A DNA stretch of 64,000 bases from Perognathus longimembris pacificus (taxonomy: Eukaryota > Chordata > Mammalia > Rodentia > Heteromyidae). The stretch lies in the NCBI RefSeq assembly GCF_023159225.1, contig NC_063188.1, forward strand, positions 37,624,021-37,688,020, in the 5' to 3' direction. Below the pieces are notes generated by a model. It made no database searches. It saw only the letters and a program-made list of their open reading frames with translations, and was not told where the DNA came from. A program made the translations under genes and the position numbers. Positions 46,821-58,350 of this stretch are shown in pieces (positions within the stretch are counted from its first letter, which is position 1; every line of letters starts with the position of its first letter).

Positions 46821-46861
<41 letters not shown>
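46821..46861. repeat. (TG)n microsatellite
   Basis: TG run inside the zinc-finger pseudogene. Confidence 0.95.
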
Positions 46862-46863
<2 letters not shown>

Positions 46864-47385
46864 CATCAGAGCTCAGTCCTAAGCACACAGAACTGGGAGA
46901 GAAACACTTTGGGTGCCTTTAGTATGGAAAAGCCATCAGGATCAAAACAGAGCCCAGCAAACACAAAAATATCCACAGAAAATAGAAAGCTCTGAAGCAC
47001 GAGGAAAGTGCAGGGCTCATGAGTGAGAACACACTGGGAGAAGCCTTATCCATGTAGATAGTGTGGGGAAATTTTCCAGGATTGGTATTTACTGGCCAGC
47101 CATCAACGAATCCACACTAGAGAGAAATTTTACAAATGTTAAGTTGTGTAGCAGGACCTTGTGAGGAAGCAAAAATAAGTCACATGGGTGAGGAGCCATG
47201 CACATACAATGAGTGGAATGTATCATTCAATCTGTGTACAAAGTGGACATTAGCAAGTTCATCCTGGGAAGAAGTCTTATGGATACAAGGAGTGTGGAAA
47301 AGCTTTCAGAGTAAGCTCAAAACTTTCTGGTGAAGAAAATAATCACAGAGTCTGGAGAAGCCATGAGTTTAGTGAAAGCTAAAAA

Positions 47386-48078
47386 TTCTTCTTTCAGGTG
47401 ACCATTTCCCAGTCCTTCTTAGTAATCAGTATTTTGACCACCAATGACTAGCTAAAATGATTCTGGTTATTGCAATTTCCATTTTCCTTCTACCTCTTAG
47501 ACTAGTCCTTTCCTCCTATATTTGGTGTTCTGGGTTACCTGGCCCCTAATTGTGAGATCCCCAGTGGCCACTGCCTTTGCCTTTCTATTCAGTATTTTTT
47601 CGTTGAACACACTCATAATCACAGTAAATACTGGAACTTGCTACATGCCAGGAAGAAAAACACATGTGAGTGAAGTCTGATGAGCAAGAATGTGGTTGAA
47701 CTGGAGACCACATTCCTTATTGAAATGGTAGACTCCTCTGAGCTCCTCATGCTAATTGTTGTCCTAAAGCAATTCAAGCCCTTGCTTGTCAAATACTTAG
47801 TTTTTCAAGAAACATCAGAAATTCAAACGTTTATGTGACATCCACTTATTAAAGATGAGAAGCATTAAATAATTTGCAGCCATATTAAAAGCCATCACAC
47901 CCCTTTGCTGGCATATATCTCTTACTATCCCTTTTCTTGTTTTTCAGCTACTCAAAGAAGTCAATAAATTAATGATACTTGTTTGATTAAAATTCTTAGG
48001 TTTGAAATAACTTAGACTATGGCCTGAGACATCTTTTCACAACCTTGCTTGATTTGTATTATTACTCACTTAAGTATT
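47386..48078. other. No gene seen
   Basis: No supported gene or repeat in this stretch. Confidence 0.5.
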
Positions 48079-48255
48079 TCTTTTTTTTTATTGCTGGTCT
48101 GGAGGCTTGTACTCTGCACCTGGGTCCCTGAGTTGAGCTGCAGCTCCACTCTTGTTTATTTGTGATTAAGTACTGAATTATGGCTTTGAACCACAATTCT
48201 CAGATGTCAGCTTCTTGAGTTACTAGGATTACAGACTTGAGCCACTGTAGCCTAG
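48079..48255 (-). mobile_element. B1-like/tRNA-like SINE, old
   Basis: TTGCTGGTCTGGAGGCTTGT at the tail end, ACTAGGATTACAGACTTGAG at the head end. Confidence 0.78.
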
Positions 48256-48659
48256 CTACATTCTTTTTCTAATAAAATATTTTTACTGGGATAAAAGTTT
48301 AGCGTATTTGCTCACAAATATTTTCCTGTTTGCTAACATGAAAAGTAATTAGAAATGGTTGAAAATAGGAGAATAAAAGAAACCAGGAGACCAAAAGAAT
48401 GGATTAATAGGCTTCTGTGCCTTTAGCTAATTTTGAAATTGTAAGATAGGACTTTACAGATCATACACTGTTAAAAATGACCTAGTCTTAAACACTTTAG
48501 TCCAACAGCCTTGCTTTAAAAGTTGAGAGACTGAGACCCAGACAAATTAAAAGGATTGTTTGGTTCACTGAACAAAATAATGGTTGTACTAGAAGTCTAG
48601 ACACCTTTATGAGATCTAGTGACTTCCAAGAAATATATATTTTTTCTTTTCTGCTTTCT

Positions 48660-49015
48660 TGATGTCTCACTCAATTCAGATTGTTATAACAAAAATGCCA
48701 CAGACTGGGTGGCTGAAATAATAAACTTTTATTCCTCACAGTTTCAGTGGCCAGAAAGTCCAAGAATAAAAATTCTAGCAACTTCAATGTCTAATGAGAG
48801 CCCATTTCTTAGCTTGCAGATGCTTATCTTCTTGCTATATCCTGATATAATCAAGAACAGAAAGTAAGGAGACATGTTTTTCTCTTAAAACCACATCCCA
48901 TTTGTAAGGGCTTCACTCTCATAACTTAATTACTCCCAAAGATCTCATTTCCAGGTACCATTACTTTGGATTAGTCTTAAACATATATAATTTGGGGAGA
49001 CATTAGTATTCATTC
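48660..49015 (-). mobile_element. MLT1-family MaLR LTR
   Basis: The MLT1 blocks run in reverse: TGCCACAGACTGGGTGGCTG, TTTATTCCTCACAGTTTCAG, TTAATTACTCCCAAAGATCT and TTTGGGGAGACATTAGTATT in that order. Ancient solo LTR or fragment. Confidence 0.82.
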
Positions 49016-49055
49016 CATAGAACTTTGACAATTTGCTTTCAGTCTTTTTGTTTTT

Positions 49056-49131
49056 CCTTTTTTGATGATGAGGACTGAATGTAAGGTCTACAATACACCA
49101 GGCAAATACTCTACCAGTGAGCTACAGTCTG
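49056..49131 (-). mobile_element. ID-type SINE fragment
   Basis: GGACTGAATGTAAGGTC and CCAGGCAAATACTCTACCAG resemble an inverted ID body. Confidence 0.6.
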
Positions 49132-49701
49132 TTATTTAATTTTTATTTACCTTCTAGGTTTATAAATGTTGTATATAAATTCATAGGAACAAGCTAACAT
49201 ATTTTATTGTCTTTGGCTCTTATGGTGATGGATTATGGGTCACAATTTTACTTTATGATTTTTTGTGTGTTTTCAAACATTCTTCAGTAAATTAGGTATA
49301 TGCCAGAAGAGCAAGAAATTATTTTAAGACCTAGAAAAAATTGATAATGTTTTAGAGGATAGAAGTACAGATTATTTTATCTTTCTCTAAATGTTCATTT
49401 TTTTCTCCCCCCTATACACACAGACACAATATACATACACACATACACAAGTACACACACATGCATGCTTGCAATCATTTTTTTGCTTCCTTCTCTCTCC
49501 TGTACAAATCTTCTCCGATTTCTGAGTTAAGTATAACATTTCTTGCTATGAAAATCAAACACAGGCTCACCAGATATTGATAACATTATACTATACTGTA
49601 TTACATTTCTTGTGTCATGTTTTACACTTCAAAATCTCCACCTGGCAACTTGCTATTTCTGACTCTCCTTCATTCCCTCTTGTTTGGTTGGTCCCATCTT
49701 T

Positions 49702-49703
<2 letters not shown>

Positions 49704-49759
<56 letters not shown>
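49704..49759. repeat. (TG)28 microsatellite
   Basis: Pure TG run adjoining the SINE to the right. Confidence 0.95.
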
Positions 49760-49763
<4 letters not shown>

Positions 49764-49972
49764 GTCCTGTGGCTTGAACTCAGGAGCTAAGTGCTGTCCC
49801 TGAGCTTTTGTGCTCAAGATTATCGCTCGACCACTTGAGCCACAGCTTCACTTCCAGCTCTCTATGAGATAAGAGTTTCATGGGCTTTCCTGTCCAGGCT
49901 GGCTTTGATCCACGATCCTCAGATCTTCTGAGGATCTAGGATTACAGGCATGAACCATTGGCTCCCATTTCC
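49760..49972 (-). mobile_element. B1-like/tRNA-like composite SINE
   Basis: GCTGGTCCTGTGGCTTGAAC at the tail end, GGATTACAGGCATGAACC at the head end. Confidence 0.88.
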
Positions 49973-50087
49973 ATCTTTGATAATAAAGATGCATTTCTAT
50001 TTCTAGTCATCAGGTGGACAAAGTTCTCTTCTTTTCTCTAAGGGGGGAAATCTTTCTTTTGCAATGAATAGGAAAAATAAATTAAAT

Positions 50088-50160
50088 TAGAATGTTTGCT
50101 TAGCATGTGCCAGACCCTAGGTTAGATCTTCATCACTGCAAAACAAATAACTATTTAAAA
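50088..50160 (+). mobile_element. ID-type SINE fragment
   Basis: GTTTGCTTAGCATGTGCC ... GGTTAGATCTTCATCACTGC plus A-rich tail; the 5' part is missing. Confidence 0.65.
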
Positions 50161-50175
50161 AAAAAATTCGGGTTA

Positions 50176-50420
50176 TAAGCTGGGTACCAGTGGCCCATGT
50201 CTGTAATCCTGGCTACTCAGGAAGCTGAGATTTGAGGATCACAATTCTATGCCAAACCAGACAGGAAGTTCATGAGACTTCTTAACTCTCCAATTAACCA
50301 CCTGAAATCCAGAACTGGAGGTATGGTTCAAGTGCTAAAGTACCAGCCTTGAGAAAAACAAAAACAAAACAAAACAAACCTAAAGGACAGTAACCCAAGC
50401 CCTAAGCCCAAGTTATAAAA
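50176..50420 (+). mobile_element. B1-like/tRNA-like composite SINE
   Basis: AGCTGGGTACCAGTGGCCCA head, CTACTCAGGAAGCTGAGATT, then GGTTCAAGTGCTAAAGTACC. Confidence 0.85.
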
Positions 50421-52225
50421 TAGTACATTCAGAGTTACTTTGGTTTTCTTATTCATAGATAGTAATGAAAATAGAACAATACTCAACTGCTGATACATGT
50501 AAGGCATTATTATATATGTACATTAATGACTGTATATTGTTCTCTTACCCATTCTATCAAGTAATGCTATCATTATCCTCCATTTTACAAGTAAGACAGA
50601 CATGACAGACAGATCCAGCAACAGGTAAGAAATGTCAGAGCAGGAATTCAATATATTGTAGCTTTATTCCCAAATCTGTATTCTTAAGACACTACATAGT
50701 TTCATTTATTAAAAAAAAATCTTAAGTTCTGAGTGGAGAGCAGAATGGGAGAATGTAGTTACAATATTGAAAACATTTGAAAATGTAACCAGGTAACTGA
50801 GGAGGATGGTAAGGTTGGGATAGAGGGAGGGAAATGATAGAAGGGGTAACATTAATCAAGATGCATTGTACAGACACACTAACATGTTGAATTGAAATCT
50901 CTTTGTACAACTACTTAAAGATAATAATTTTTAAGTTGCAAGTCCAGATCTTATTCACTTGTATATATTCAACATTTATTATTTTGTGTTATTTGAGAAC
51001 ACTTTGGTGCTAACACTGCCTGCCTATATCCATATTTCAGTACCATATTTAGGAGTTCTTATTCCCTAGATATAGCTCTTTCTACTTAATGGAAACATAA
51101 GAAACATACATTTCATAAATTTACTATTAAGTGTCTACTGTGTGCCAGGAAAAGCCCTGGAGATATAAAAAAGACAAAGTAGATGTGTCATTCATATTTT
51201 CATAGAATTCATGAAAATGAAGCTGATAGAAATTATAAACCCAGGTATAAAAATTATAAGCCCAAGTAAAATGAAGCCAGCCATATAAGGCCCTTTAAAT
51301 GCTATTAAGAGTATATACTAATGAAGAAGCATGAATTTGAGAAAATTTATATTATAAAAACTCCATGAGAAGGAAAAGAATCTGTGGTATTTGATCTAGA
51401 TGATTCCCTTTTCCCCATTAGCAGCTCTGAAGGAGCATCAATTTCACTCATAACTGGACCCCAACAACAAGGACATTCTCTCCCTTCAGCTCCCAGTGAG
51501 AGGCTTTCTTCCTCAGAAAAGCAGGATATCAGCAATTCTCATTCTCACTCCTACAATCTGTTTCAGAGGCTAAATTCCATCAGGGCACTGCTGATGGATG
51601 GATAGAAGCTGTCTCTTGAGTATGGGGACACTGAGATTTGCAAGGTCCCTGCTTATTCTTGCCTAGGCTTGTGAGGCATAGTTCAACAACATGGGAAGTG
51701 TGGAACTCAAATCTTGTGAAGAAGTTGCATATATATTAAAAACTTGGCAAACTGTTCACCCTTGAATGAAGAGAATATTCTGACTGTGGACAAATGGAAT
51801 GCTGTATGTCCAGAGCTAAAATTATCTTGGGATATCTTAGTGCTTTTAACAGCCATTTGCTTTCAACTTTAATGTGACCTAACATTCTCATGACTATTAG
51901 GTAAAACCCTTGGAATGTATCACAAAGCTTAGCAGACCTCCGGCCTCTGTTAATCCTAAAGCTAAGAATGCTAAAAGATAACATCAGAAGCCAATAGAAG
52001 ACATCTCCTGACGTTGCTCTAGCAACCTACCTAAAGGCTCCCCAAATAGATTTAATAAATGAATTTGATTGATGAATTTCTTTGTTCCATGACTATAAAA
52101 GTTTTTGTAACCTCTTCCATGGTGTGTCACATGGTATTTAAGATAACTTAAATCCGTGTTCCCAGGATATGCTCATTTATATTTGGCTAAGAAGAAACTA
52201 TTTTCTTATTTCCTTTATATCAAGG
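50421..52225. other. No gene seen
   Basis: A 73-codon frame at 51384-51605 shows no domain. No repeats recognised apart from AT-rich patches. Confidence 0.5.
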
Positions 52226-52226
52226 T

Positions 52227-52456
52227 TGTTGTTGTTGTTATTATTATTATCATTATTATTATTATTATTTTGCCAGCCCTGGGGCTTGGGATTCAGGGCC
52301 TGAGCACTGTCCCTGGCTTCTTTTTGCTCAAGGCTAACACTCTACCACTTGAGCCATAGCACCACATCTGGCTCTTTCTGTGGTGCCGAGGAATCGAACC
52401 CAGGACTTCATACATGCTAGGCAAGCACTCTACCGCTAAGCCATATTCCCATCCCA
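52227..52456 (-). mobile_element. ID-like composite SINE with ATT/GTT repeat tail
   Basis: GTT/ATT triplets (52227-52271) form the expanded tail. The body runs from TTTTGCCAGCCCTGGGGCTT to AAGCCATATTCCCATCCC. Confidence 0.88.
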
Positions 52457-52662
52457 AGGTTATTATTCTTGACATTTTTTTTGAAAACTGAAAGATACAA
52501 AGAAACACATGAAGTGGAACAATTGAAGATTCTCTTCTTTTCACCTCTCTCTCCTCTTCAGGCCTGCACCTCCTTACCTCCTCCATGGAGACATTCACAC
52601 AAACATCCAGTTCATTCTACATGACCTTTATTCCATTTCTGAGGCCACATTGCCTTCTAAAT

Positions 52663-52893
52663 TCATATATATATATATATATATAAATATATATAAATAT
52701 ATATATAATAAATAAATATATAAATATATAAATAAATAAATATATAAATATATATATAAATATAAATATAATAAATAAATATATATAAATATATAAATAT
52801 ATAAATAAATAAATAAATAAATAAATATAAATATAAATATATAAATAAATATATAAATAAATAAATAAATATATAAATATATATATATATAAA

Positions 52894-52931
<38 letters not shown>
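52663..52931. repeat. (TA/TAAA)n AT-only repeat
   Basis: 269 bp containing only A and T, mostly TATATA and TAAATA units. Confidence 0.97.
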
Positions 52932-52933
<2 letters not shown>

Positions 52934-52945
52934 GTTACTCCAGGA

Positions 52946-53025
52946 AGGAGCTGGTGGCACACACCTGTAATCCCAGCTATTTAGGAGGCTGAGATCTGAG
53001 GACTGCGATTGAAAGCTAGCCCAGA
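52946..53025 (+). mobile_element. B1-like SINE head
   Basis: GCTGGTGGCACACACCTGTA, ATTTAGGAGGCTGAGATCTG; truncated at AGCCCAGAG. Confidence 0.8.
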
Positions 53026-53652
53026 GTTATACTTTTGTGTTGACAGAAGTGAACTGAGAGGAAACCAGTATGTAGTTTCCCCTCCACCAAGAGATTAGTT
53101 CCTAAAGATGAGTCACTCAGAAAGAAGAGTGATATTTCTGGAATTACAGGGGCAAGCCACCAGCATCTTCCTGGAGTAATGTTTAGATATGTAAAGATAA
53201 TATCAAGAATTTAGAAGGCAATGTGGTCTCAGAAATGGACTAATAATGGTCATGCAGAATGAATTGGATGTCTACGTAGACGTCTCCATGAAGGAGGTGA
53301 GGAGTGCCAGGCCTGACGAGGAGAGAGAGGTGAAGAGAAAAGGTAGTATCTTTAATTGTTCCACTTCATGTGTTTATTGGGTCCATAGCTTTGACTCAGA
53401 GATTTTGCCTGAAAGATAAGTGAATGAAAAACATATATCTTCTAATATTTCCTAGTAGAGTTTCCTTCATTTGTAGGGAGCACAGACGAAGTTAAAGCCA
53501 AGGGCACAGCAAAAACAGTAGAAATGATGGTGGGGGAAATTTGGAAGTGATTGATTTGGTGAAGGCCAAAGTTTACTGTTTTCTGTCTAGGCTGTTAGAC
53601 TGAGAGAGAAGTTAAATGGCTAGGGGAAATTCTTCTGGGGTCAGAGATCTTG

Positions 53653-53780
53653 ATCTGGCTGCAGTGGTGCAGGCCTGGAACTCCAGGGAGGTGGATGCAG
53701 AAAGATTGCCAGTACTAGGCCAGCCTGGACTAAGGATACTGAGTGTCAAAACAAAGAAAAACAGATAAATAAATAGACCA
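53653..53780 (+). mobile_element. B1 SINE, old
   Basis: GGCTGCAGTGGTGCAGGCCT and TAGGCCAGCCTGGACTAAGG, A-rich end. Confidence 0.8.
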
Positions 53781-54446
53781 TAACAAACAAAAAGCTGACC
53801 TTGGGAACAGTTCTTTCACAAGTGACCAAATTTAAATGAACTAGTCCATCCAGAAATGGATAGCTAAGCAGATCAACCAATAGAGTAGCTTAATAGTTGA
53901 ATGCTGTTGGGGAGACATTGAGAGTTAGTATATCAAATCATTATCCTGCCTGTGGCATGACATCAGAAGCTTCATGCTAAAGTGGTGAGAAGTAGATGTC
54001 ACTAAAATCATCTATGCAATTACTGAACAAATAGGCAAATTAGAGTACTAAACCATGGAGAGTAAAATGGGGGGTAGTAATCAGATTGGTTATTTTAGTT
54101 ATGTAAAATAACTAGCTTTGAGTAACAAATTTGAAGATATACAAAGAAATAGGAAAGCTGGGATATACCTCAGTATTTATAATTCTTCAGTAAGTGAGGA
54201 CATTTCAGCCTTATTTTTATACTTCTTTCACCTTTCTAGTCTCTCATTTTGATATATGCTTTATATGTATGGTAGTGCACTTCATAGTGTTCTATACTTA
54301 TCTAAAGCTCATTTTTCAACTTTTTTCCTATTTATTTATTTTATATGATCATTATTTCTTCTCTCAATTCAAATCCACGTTTGATTTCTTGTATTTAAGT
54401 TTTTACTTTAGATATTTATAGTTTTCAAATTTATGGTTTCTGTGAT

Positions 54447-54546
54447 TGTTACTCAGGCTGATCTCAAATATAGGGGCTCAAGTTATCCTCCTGCCTAAGT
54501 CTCCCGAGTAGTTGGAACAACAGATGTAAACCACCATTCCCAGCTC
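54447..54546 (-). mobile_element. B1 SINE, old, inverted
   Basis: CAGGCTGATCTCAAATAT, CAAGTTATCCTCCTGCC and CCCGAGTAGTTGGAACAAC. Confidence 0.78.
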
Positions 54547-54590
54547 GCTTATGGTTATTTCACTTTGATGAGATAGTGTCATCATTTTTT

Positions 54591-54771
54591 TTTTGCCAGT
54601 CCTGGGGCTTGAACTCAGTGCCTGGGCACTGTCCCTGAGCTTCATTACTCAAGGCTAGCACTCTACTACTTGAGCCATAGCACCAATTCTGGGTTTTTCT
54701 GTTTATGTGGTACTGAGGACTTGAACCCAGGTCTAGGCAAGCACTCTACCACTAAGCCACATCCCCAGCCC
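54591..54771 (-). mobile_element. ID-like composite SINE with target duplication
   Basis: TGTCATCATTTTTT flanks it at 54577-54590 and 54772-54786. Tail GCCAGTCCTGGGGCTTGAAC, head CCACATCCCCAGCCC. Confidence 0.93.
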
Positions 54772-54940
54772 TGTCATCATTTTTTTAACTTTCTTAATCA
54801 TTCTTCCTTGTAGCTCTTCAAACATATTTATAATGGCCACATTGAAAACTTTTCTGTAATAGCCTGCTTCAGGTCACTATCACAAGTAATTTCTCTAGCT
54901 TCTCCAATTAAAATCATTTTTCCTATATCTTTTATTTTCT

Positions 54941-54997
54941 CCAGTGTTGAGGTTAGAACCCGGGGCTTTGCACATACAAGTTAGTTCTCCACCACTG
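54941..54997 (-). mobile_element. ID-type fragment
   Basis: GAGGTTAGAACCCGGGGCTT and AGTTCTCCACCACTGC, a short inverted ID body. Confidence 0.55.
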
Positions 54998-55156
54998 CTT
55001 TTTTGTGTGTCCTGTGATTTCAATTCATTTATATCTATACCAAAAAGAAGCAGAAACTACCAGTGACAGTGAGCATATGCAGAATACCACAGAAAAGACT
55101 TCCATAGATTATATAGAGTAGGTTTTGCTTTGCAAGACATTGCCAAATTGACTTAC

Positions 55157-55885
55157 AAAGTGGCTGTACCACTGGGTAACAGTGGCTTGTACTACTAGCT
55201 ACTTAGGTGGCTGAGACCTGAGGATCACAGTTTAAAGCCAGCCCACATAGCAAATTCAAGAGACTCTTGTCTCCAATTAACCAGCAAACGTTTGGAAGTA
55301 AAGGTATAACTTCAAGGGTAGACCTAAGTGTCGCATCACGTGGTGACTGGGGACAAAACAATAATGGACACCAGACCATGGAATTGAGGTTTGGGGAACC
55401 AGAGGCCTGAAGTCTTCTGCCAGATTCAGGTGCCCTGGGTCCATTTTACGAGGTATTTATTGAGTAGGGTACAGGGATGTATGTGCAGAAAGTGAGGTCA
55501 CAATTACCTTGAAGTCACAAGCACCAATCATCTTATTCAAGTAATAAATAACTTCTTGATCTTAAGAATCAGGTGTAAGGAGTAAATGACTTACGGTTAG
55601 CATAGATTTTTGTCTAGCATAGATTTTTGTCTATCCCCAAGTTCCTAGAAAGTGTGTTGTGGAATTAGCCTACAACCTGGATAGAAATCTGAATTCTCTT
55701 CAAGCCAGGACTGATTGACCATTTCAGGAAACTCAGCATTCTGAGAGCTATGGGAGAAGGCATTCCTTCCTCCCAAGCCTTTTGGGTCTCACAGATCTGC
55801 TTTTGGGGGCTCTCACACCGAAGGAGAGCATCAGCTATAAGCAAGTGTGTGAGGCTCCGAGTTCAAGCTTCAGTAGCAAGAAATA
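55157..55885 (+). mobile_element. B1-like/tRNA-like SINE split by a solo LTR
   Basis: The 5' part is 55157-55328 (AACAGTGGCTTGTACTACTA head). The 3' part resumes at 55818 and runs through GCTCCGAGTTCAAGCTTCAG to about 55885. The LTR at 55329-55817 interrupts it. Confidence 0.8.
55329..55817 (-). mobile_element. Solo LTR, class II ERV-like
   Basis: On the minus strand it begins TGTGAGAGCCCCC and ends GATGCGACA (TG...CA). It has a poly(A) signal in CTCAATAAATACC. Flanks CCTAAG (55323-55328) and CCGAAG (55818-55823) form a 6-bp target duplication with one mismatch. A 17-bp unit, AGCATAGATTTTTGTCT, is tandemly doubled near 55597-55630. Confidence 0.8.
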
Positions 55886-56454
55886 AATGCAAAACTCTGT
55901 GTCTGTACCATTTTACATCCCTGTCATCTGCAAGTGAGAGAACATATTGTTTCATATTCTTGTCAGTATCAATTTTAAAAATATGGTTCAATCATACACC
56001 AGAAAATTATTTGACAAAACTTAGAATTGGGTTACTACAACATGGATGAACCTCGAAAATACTACACTAATAAAAGAAGCCAGTCATAAGGGACCATATT
56101 TTATATGTTTAGGACAAGGAATATTATAGATACAGAAGGTCAATCAGTGTTTTCTTAGGGGAGGGGGAATGAGATATAGGATGATCATAGTCAGATTTCT
56201 TTGTAACTTAATGAATATTGATTTTGGTGATGGTTAACCATATCTGTAAATATAATTAAAATAATTGGATTATATACTTTAAGTAAGTGAACTTGCAAAT
56301 TATCTCAAGGATGTTATATTAAAGTAAGAAGGAACATCTATTCTGGGATGGTTATCCATGCTGAACATATAAGGGATTGATTAAAAAAAGTGTTTTGTTA
56401 CTGAACCAGGACTGTGGCCTGCCACATAATATAGTAATCACAGTAGTAAAGAGT

Positions 56455-57050
56455 TTTAGTAACAAGCAAAGTCCTCCCAAGGCATCTTGGAGTGAGGTCT
56501 TGTTCTTTTGATTACCTCAGGTCTCTGAAAGATACCACCTACAAAAGATATGTATTTATATCTGTATACCTTTCTTCAGGAACTCTTCATGAGACTCTTA
56601 TCTCCAATTAACCACAAAATGCCGAAGTGGAGCTGTGGCTCCAGTGGTAGAGCACTAGCCTTGAGCAAAAAAACTCAGTGACACATATGGCTGCTCAGGC
56701 TGGCTTTGAACCTCAATCCTCAAATGTCAGCCTCCTGAGTAGCTAGGATTACAGGCATGGGCCACCAGCACCCAGATAGAATTGGTGACATTTAAAAACT
56801 GAAAGCAAATACTTAAGAGTAAAGCAAAGGGGCTTGGTAGAGTCAGAGAAGTAAAAATACAAAAGGTTGCAGTGTAAATGGACTGGGCCAGCTGTGTTTG
56901 GGGGCTGCTAATAAGCAAATCAAGACTGTCCTCCATGCCATCCTGGAGCGAGGGCTTATTCTTTTGATGATCTCAGATCTCTAAAATATACTAACTACCT
57001 ACTAAGAATACATATTTATATCTGCAAACCCTTCTTCAGTAACTGTCCAG
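56455..57050. repeat. Direct duplication, diverged
   Basis: Copy 1 is about 56455-56588 and copy 2 about 56908-57050. Both contain TTCTTTTGAT, the CTCAG(G/A)TCTCT block, TATTTATATCTG and CTTCTTCAG in the same order. A head-to-head SINE pair and unique sequence separate them. Confidence 0.7.
56588..56776. mobile_element. Head-to-head SINE fragments
   Basis: 56588-56685 is plus (TTATCTCCAATTAACCAC ... CTAGCCTTGAGCAAAAAAAC). 56690-56776 is minus (CCTCCTGAGTAGCTAGGATT ... GCCACCAGCACCCAG). The arrangement suggests one SINE inserted into, or recombined with, another. Confidence 0.75.
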
Positions 57051-57520
57051 AAGAGAATTGAGGCCTATCCACTTATGACTTAATTTTACTTTAAGGCAGG
57101 GAGAAATGTGGAAACCAAGAGCAGGAATTCAAAGAGCATAGAGACAAAGCACATAGAGCTCTGAAGAATTTAAATTCATTCAACACAGTTGTATTGGAAC
57201 TATTTACAAATAACTGTTCCAGAGCAGTGACTAAAAGCAAGGGGTGTGAACTTAGGCAAGCATTTCATCTAATACATGGCTGTCTTTGGCTAAATCTCTC
57301 ATTCCTTTTCTATATAAAACAATAGGTTAACGATGTAACGTCGGGGAAAGGTCTAAATTCATTTAAGAGAAATTCTCTGTATAAGATCAAGAATGAATTT
57401 AATGGTTCCCATGTAATGGTAAGGATTGTCCTTTAAAAAAATTTAAACAATTATTTCTTAACCAATCAGAGGGGAAAGAAAAGGCCTGTTGATATATCAA
57501 ACTGCCTCTTAAAAAAGAAA

Positions 57521-57631
57521 TGTGTGTGTGAGCGAGAGAGAGGGAGAGAGAGAGAGGGAGAGAGGGGGGTGGAGAGAGAGGGGGAGAGGGGGGAGAGAGA
57601 GGGGGGGAGAGACAGAGGGGGAGAGAGAGGA
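57521..57631. repeat. (GA)n / (GGGA)n purine repeat
   Basis: Purine-only run of about 100 bp after GTGTGTGTGAGCGA. Confidence 0.95.
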
Positions 57632-57633
57632 TT

Positions 57634-57727
57634 CAAGGGTTAGCACTCTACCACTTGAGCCACAGCAAACCCAGGGCTTCATGTATATGAAGGCAAGCAT
57701 TCTACCACTAGGCCATATTCCCAGCAA
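57634..57727 (-). mobile_element. ID-like SINE fragment
   Basis: GGTTAGCACTCTACCACTTG ... TAGGCCATATTCCCAGC; an inner deletion is present. Confidence 0.75.
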
Positions 57728-57746
57728 AAACCAAGAGTCCTGCATT

Positions 57747-57946
57747 TTTTTTTTTGCCAGTCCTGGAGTTTGAATTTAGGGACTGAGCACTGTCCCTGGC
57801 TTCTTTTTGCTCAAGGCTAGCACTCTGCCACTTGAGCCACAGCGCCCCTTCTGGCCATTTTCTATATATGTGCTGCTTAGGAATCGAACCCAGGGCTTCA
57901 TGTATATGAGGCAAGCACTCTTGCCACCAGACCACATTCCCAGCCC
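57747..57946 (-). mobile_element. ID-like composite SINE
   Basis: GCCAGTCCTGGAGTTTGAAT tail end, ACCACATTCCCAGCCCC head end. Confidence 0.92.
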
Positions 57947-58049
57947 CCTGTTTTTTCTTTTTAACAGTGAATGGCAAACATGCAGTACATACAAATCTAC
58001 CTCATTCTTTTAAATAGCTAATTTCACTGAAAATAGTGAGGAGGATGAC

Positions 58050-58350
58050 AAAGTATTTAATATATATTTCTCAAAGTAAAGATATCCAAATGGGGACTGG
58101 GGATGTGGCTTAGCAGTAGAGTGCTTGCACGAAGCCCTGGGTTCAATTTCTCAGTACCACATAAACAGAAAAAGTGCCAGAAGTGGCCCAGTGGCTCAAG
58201 AGGTAGAGTGCTAGCCCTGAGCACAAAGAAGCCAGGGACAGTTCTGGGGCCCTGAGTCCCAAGCCCCAAGACTGGCAAAAAAAAAAAAAAAAGATATCGA
58301 AATGGCCAATAAACACATAGAAAGATTCTCCATGCCAAATTAAAACATTC
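58050..58350 (+). mobile_element. Old L1 ORF2 scrap split by an ID-like SINE
   Basis: The flanks read like the L1 ORF2 region ATTTCTCAAAGTAAAGATAT and GGCCAATAAACACATAGAAA. The SINE at 58094-58290 has target duplication AAGATATCCAAATGG (58079-58093) and AAGATATCGAAATGG (58291-58305). Confidence 0.75.

Larger units (their letters stand above)
45250..47385 (+). pseudogene. Decayed C2H2 zinc-finger gene copy
   Basis: Finger motifs are clear near 46600-46720: CNNCGKAFQLKYFLTTYVRIHTGKK retains CxxC, the GKAF signature, one His and the HTGxK linker, with the first zinc His changed to Tyr. Further decayed fingers follow to about 47350 (CGKAF-like at 47290, HTGEK-like linkers near 47040 and 47130). 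Upstream sequence (45266-45682 open, then broken) reads like the pre-finger region of a KRAB-type zinc-finger transcript. There are no introns, many stops, two SINEs inside and a TG repeat at 46821-46861. It is probably an old retrocopy. The parent gene is not identified. Confidence 0.75.
52503..53375. repeat. Large imperfect inverted repeat
   Basis: The left arm (52503-52662 plus 52932-52978) is the reverse complement of the right arm (53137-53375). Both contain AAACACATGAAGTGGAACAA, the CACCTCTCTCTCCTC block, CACATTGCCTTCTAAATTC and ACTCCAGGAAG next to a SINE head (GCTGGTGGC). The (TA)-rich stretch at 52663-52931 sits in the left arm only. The inner loop is about 160 bp. Confidence 0.85.

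Noticed and set aside
52628..52962. Open frames of 99-110 codons across the AT repeat
   Set aside because: They encode Tyr/Ile repeats from TA units; a low-complexity artefact.
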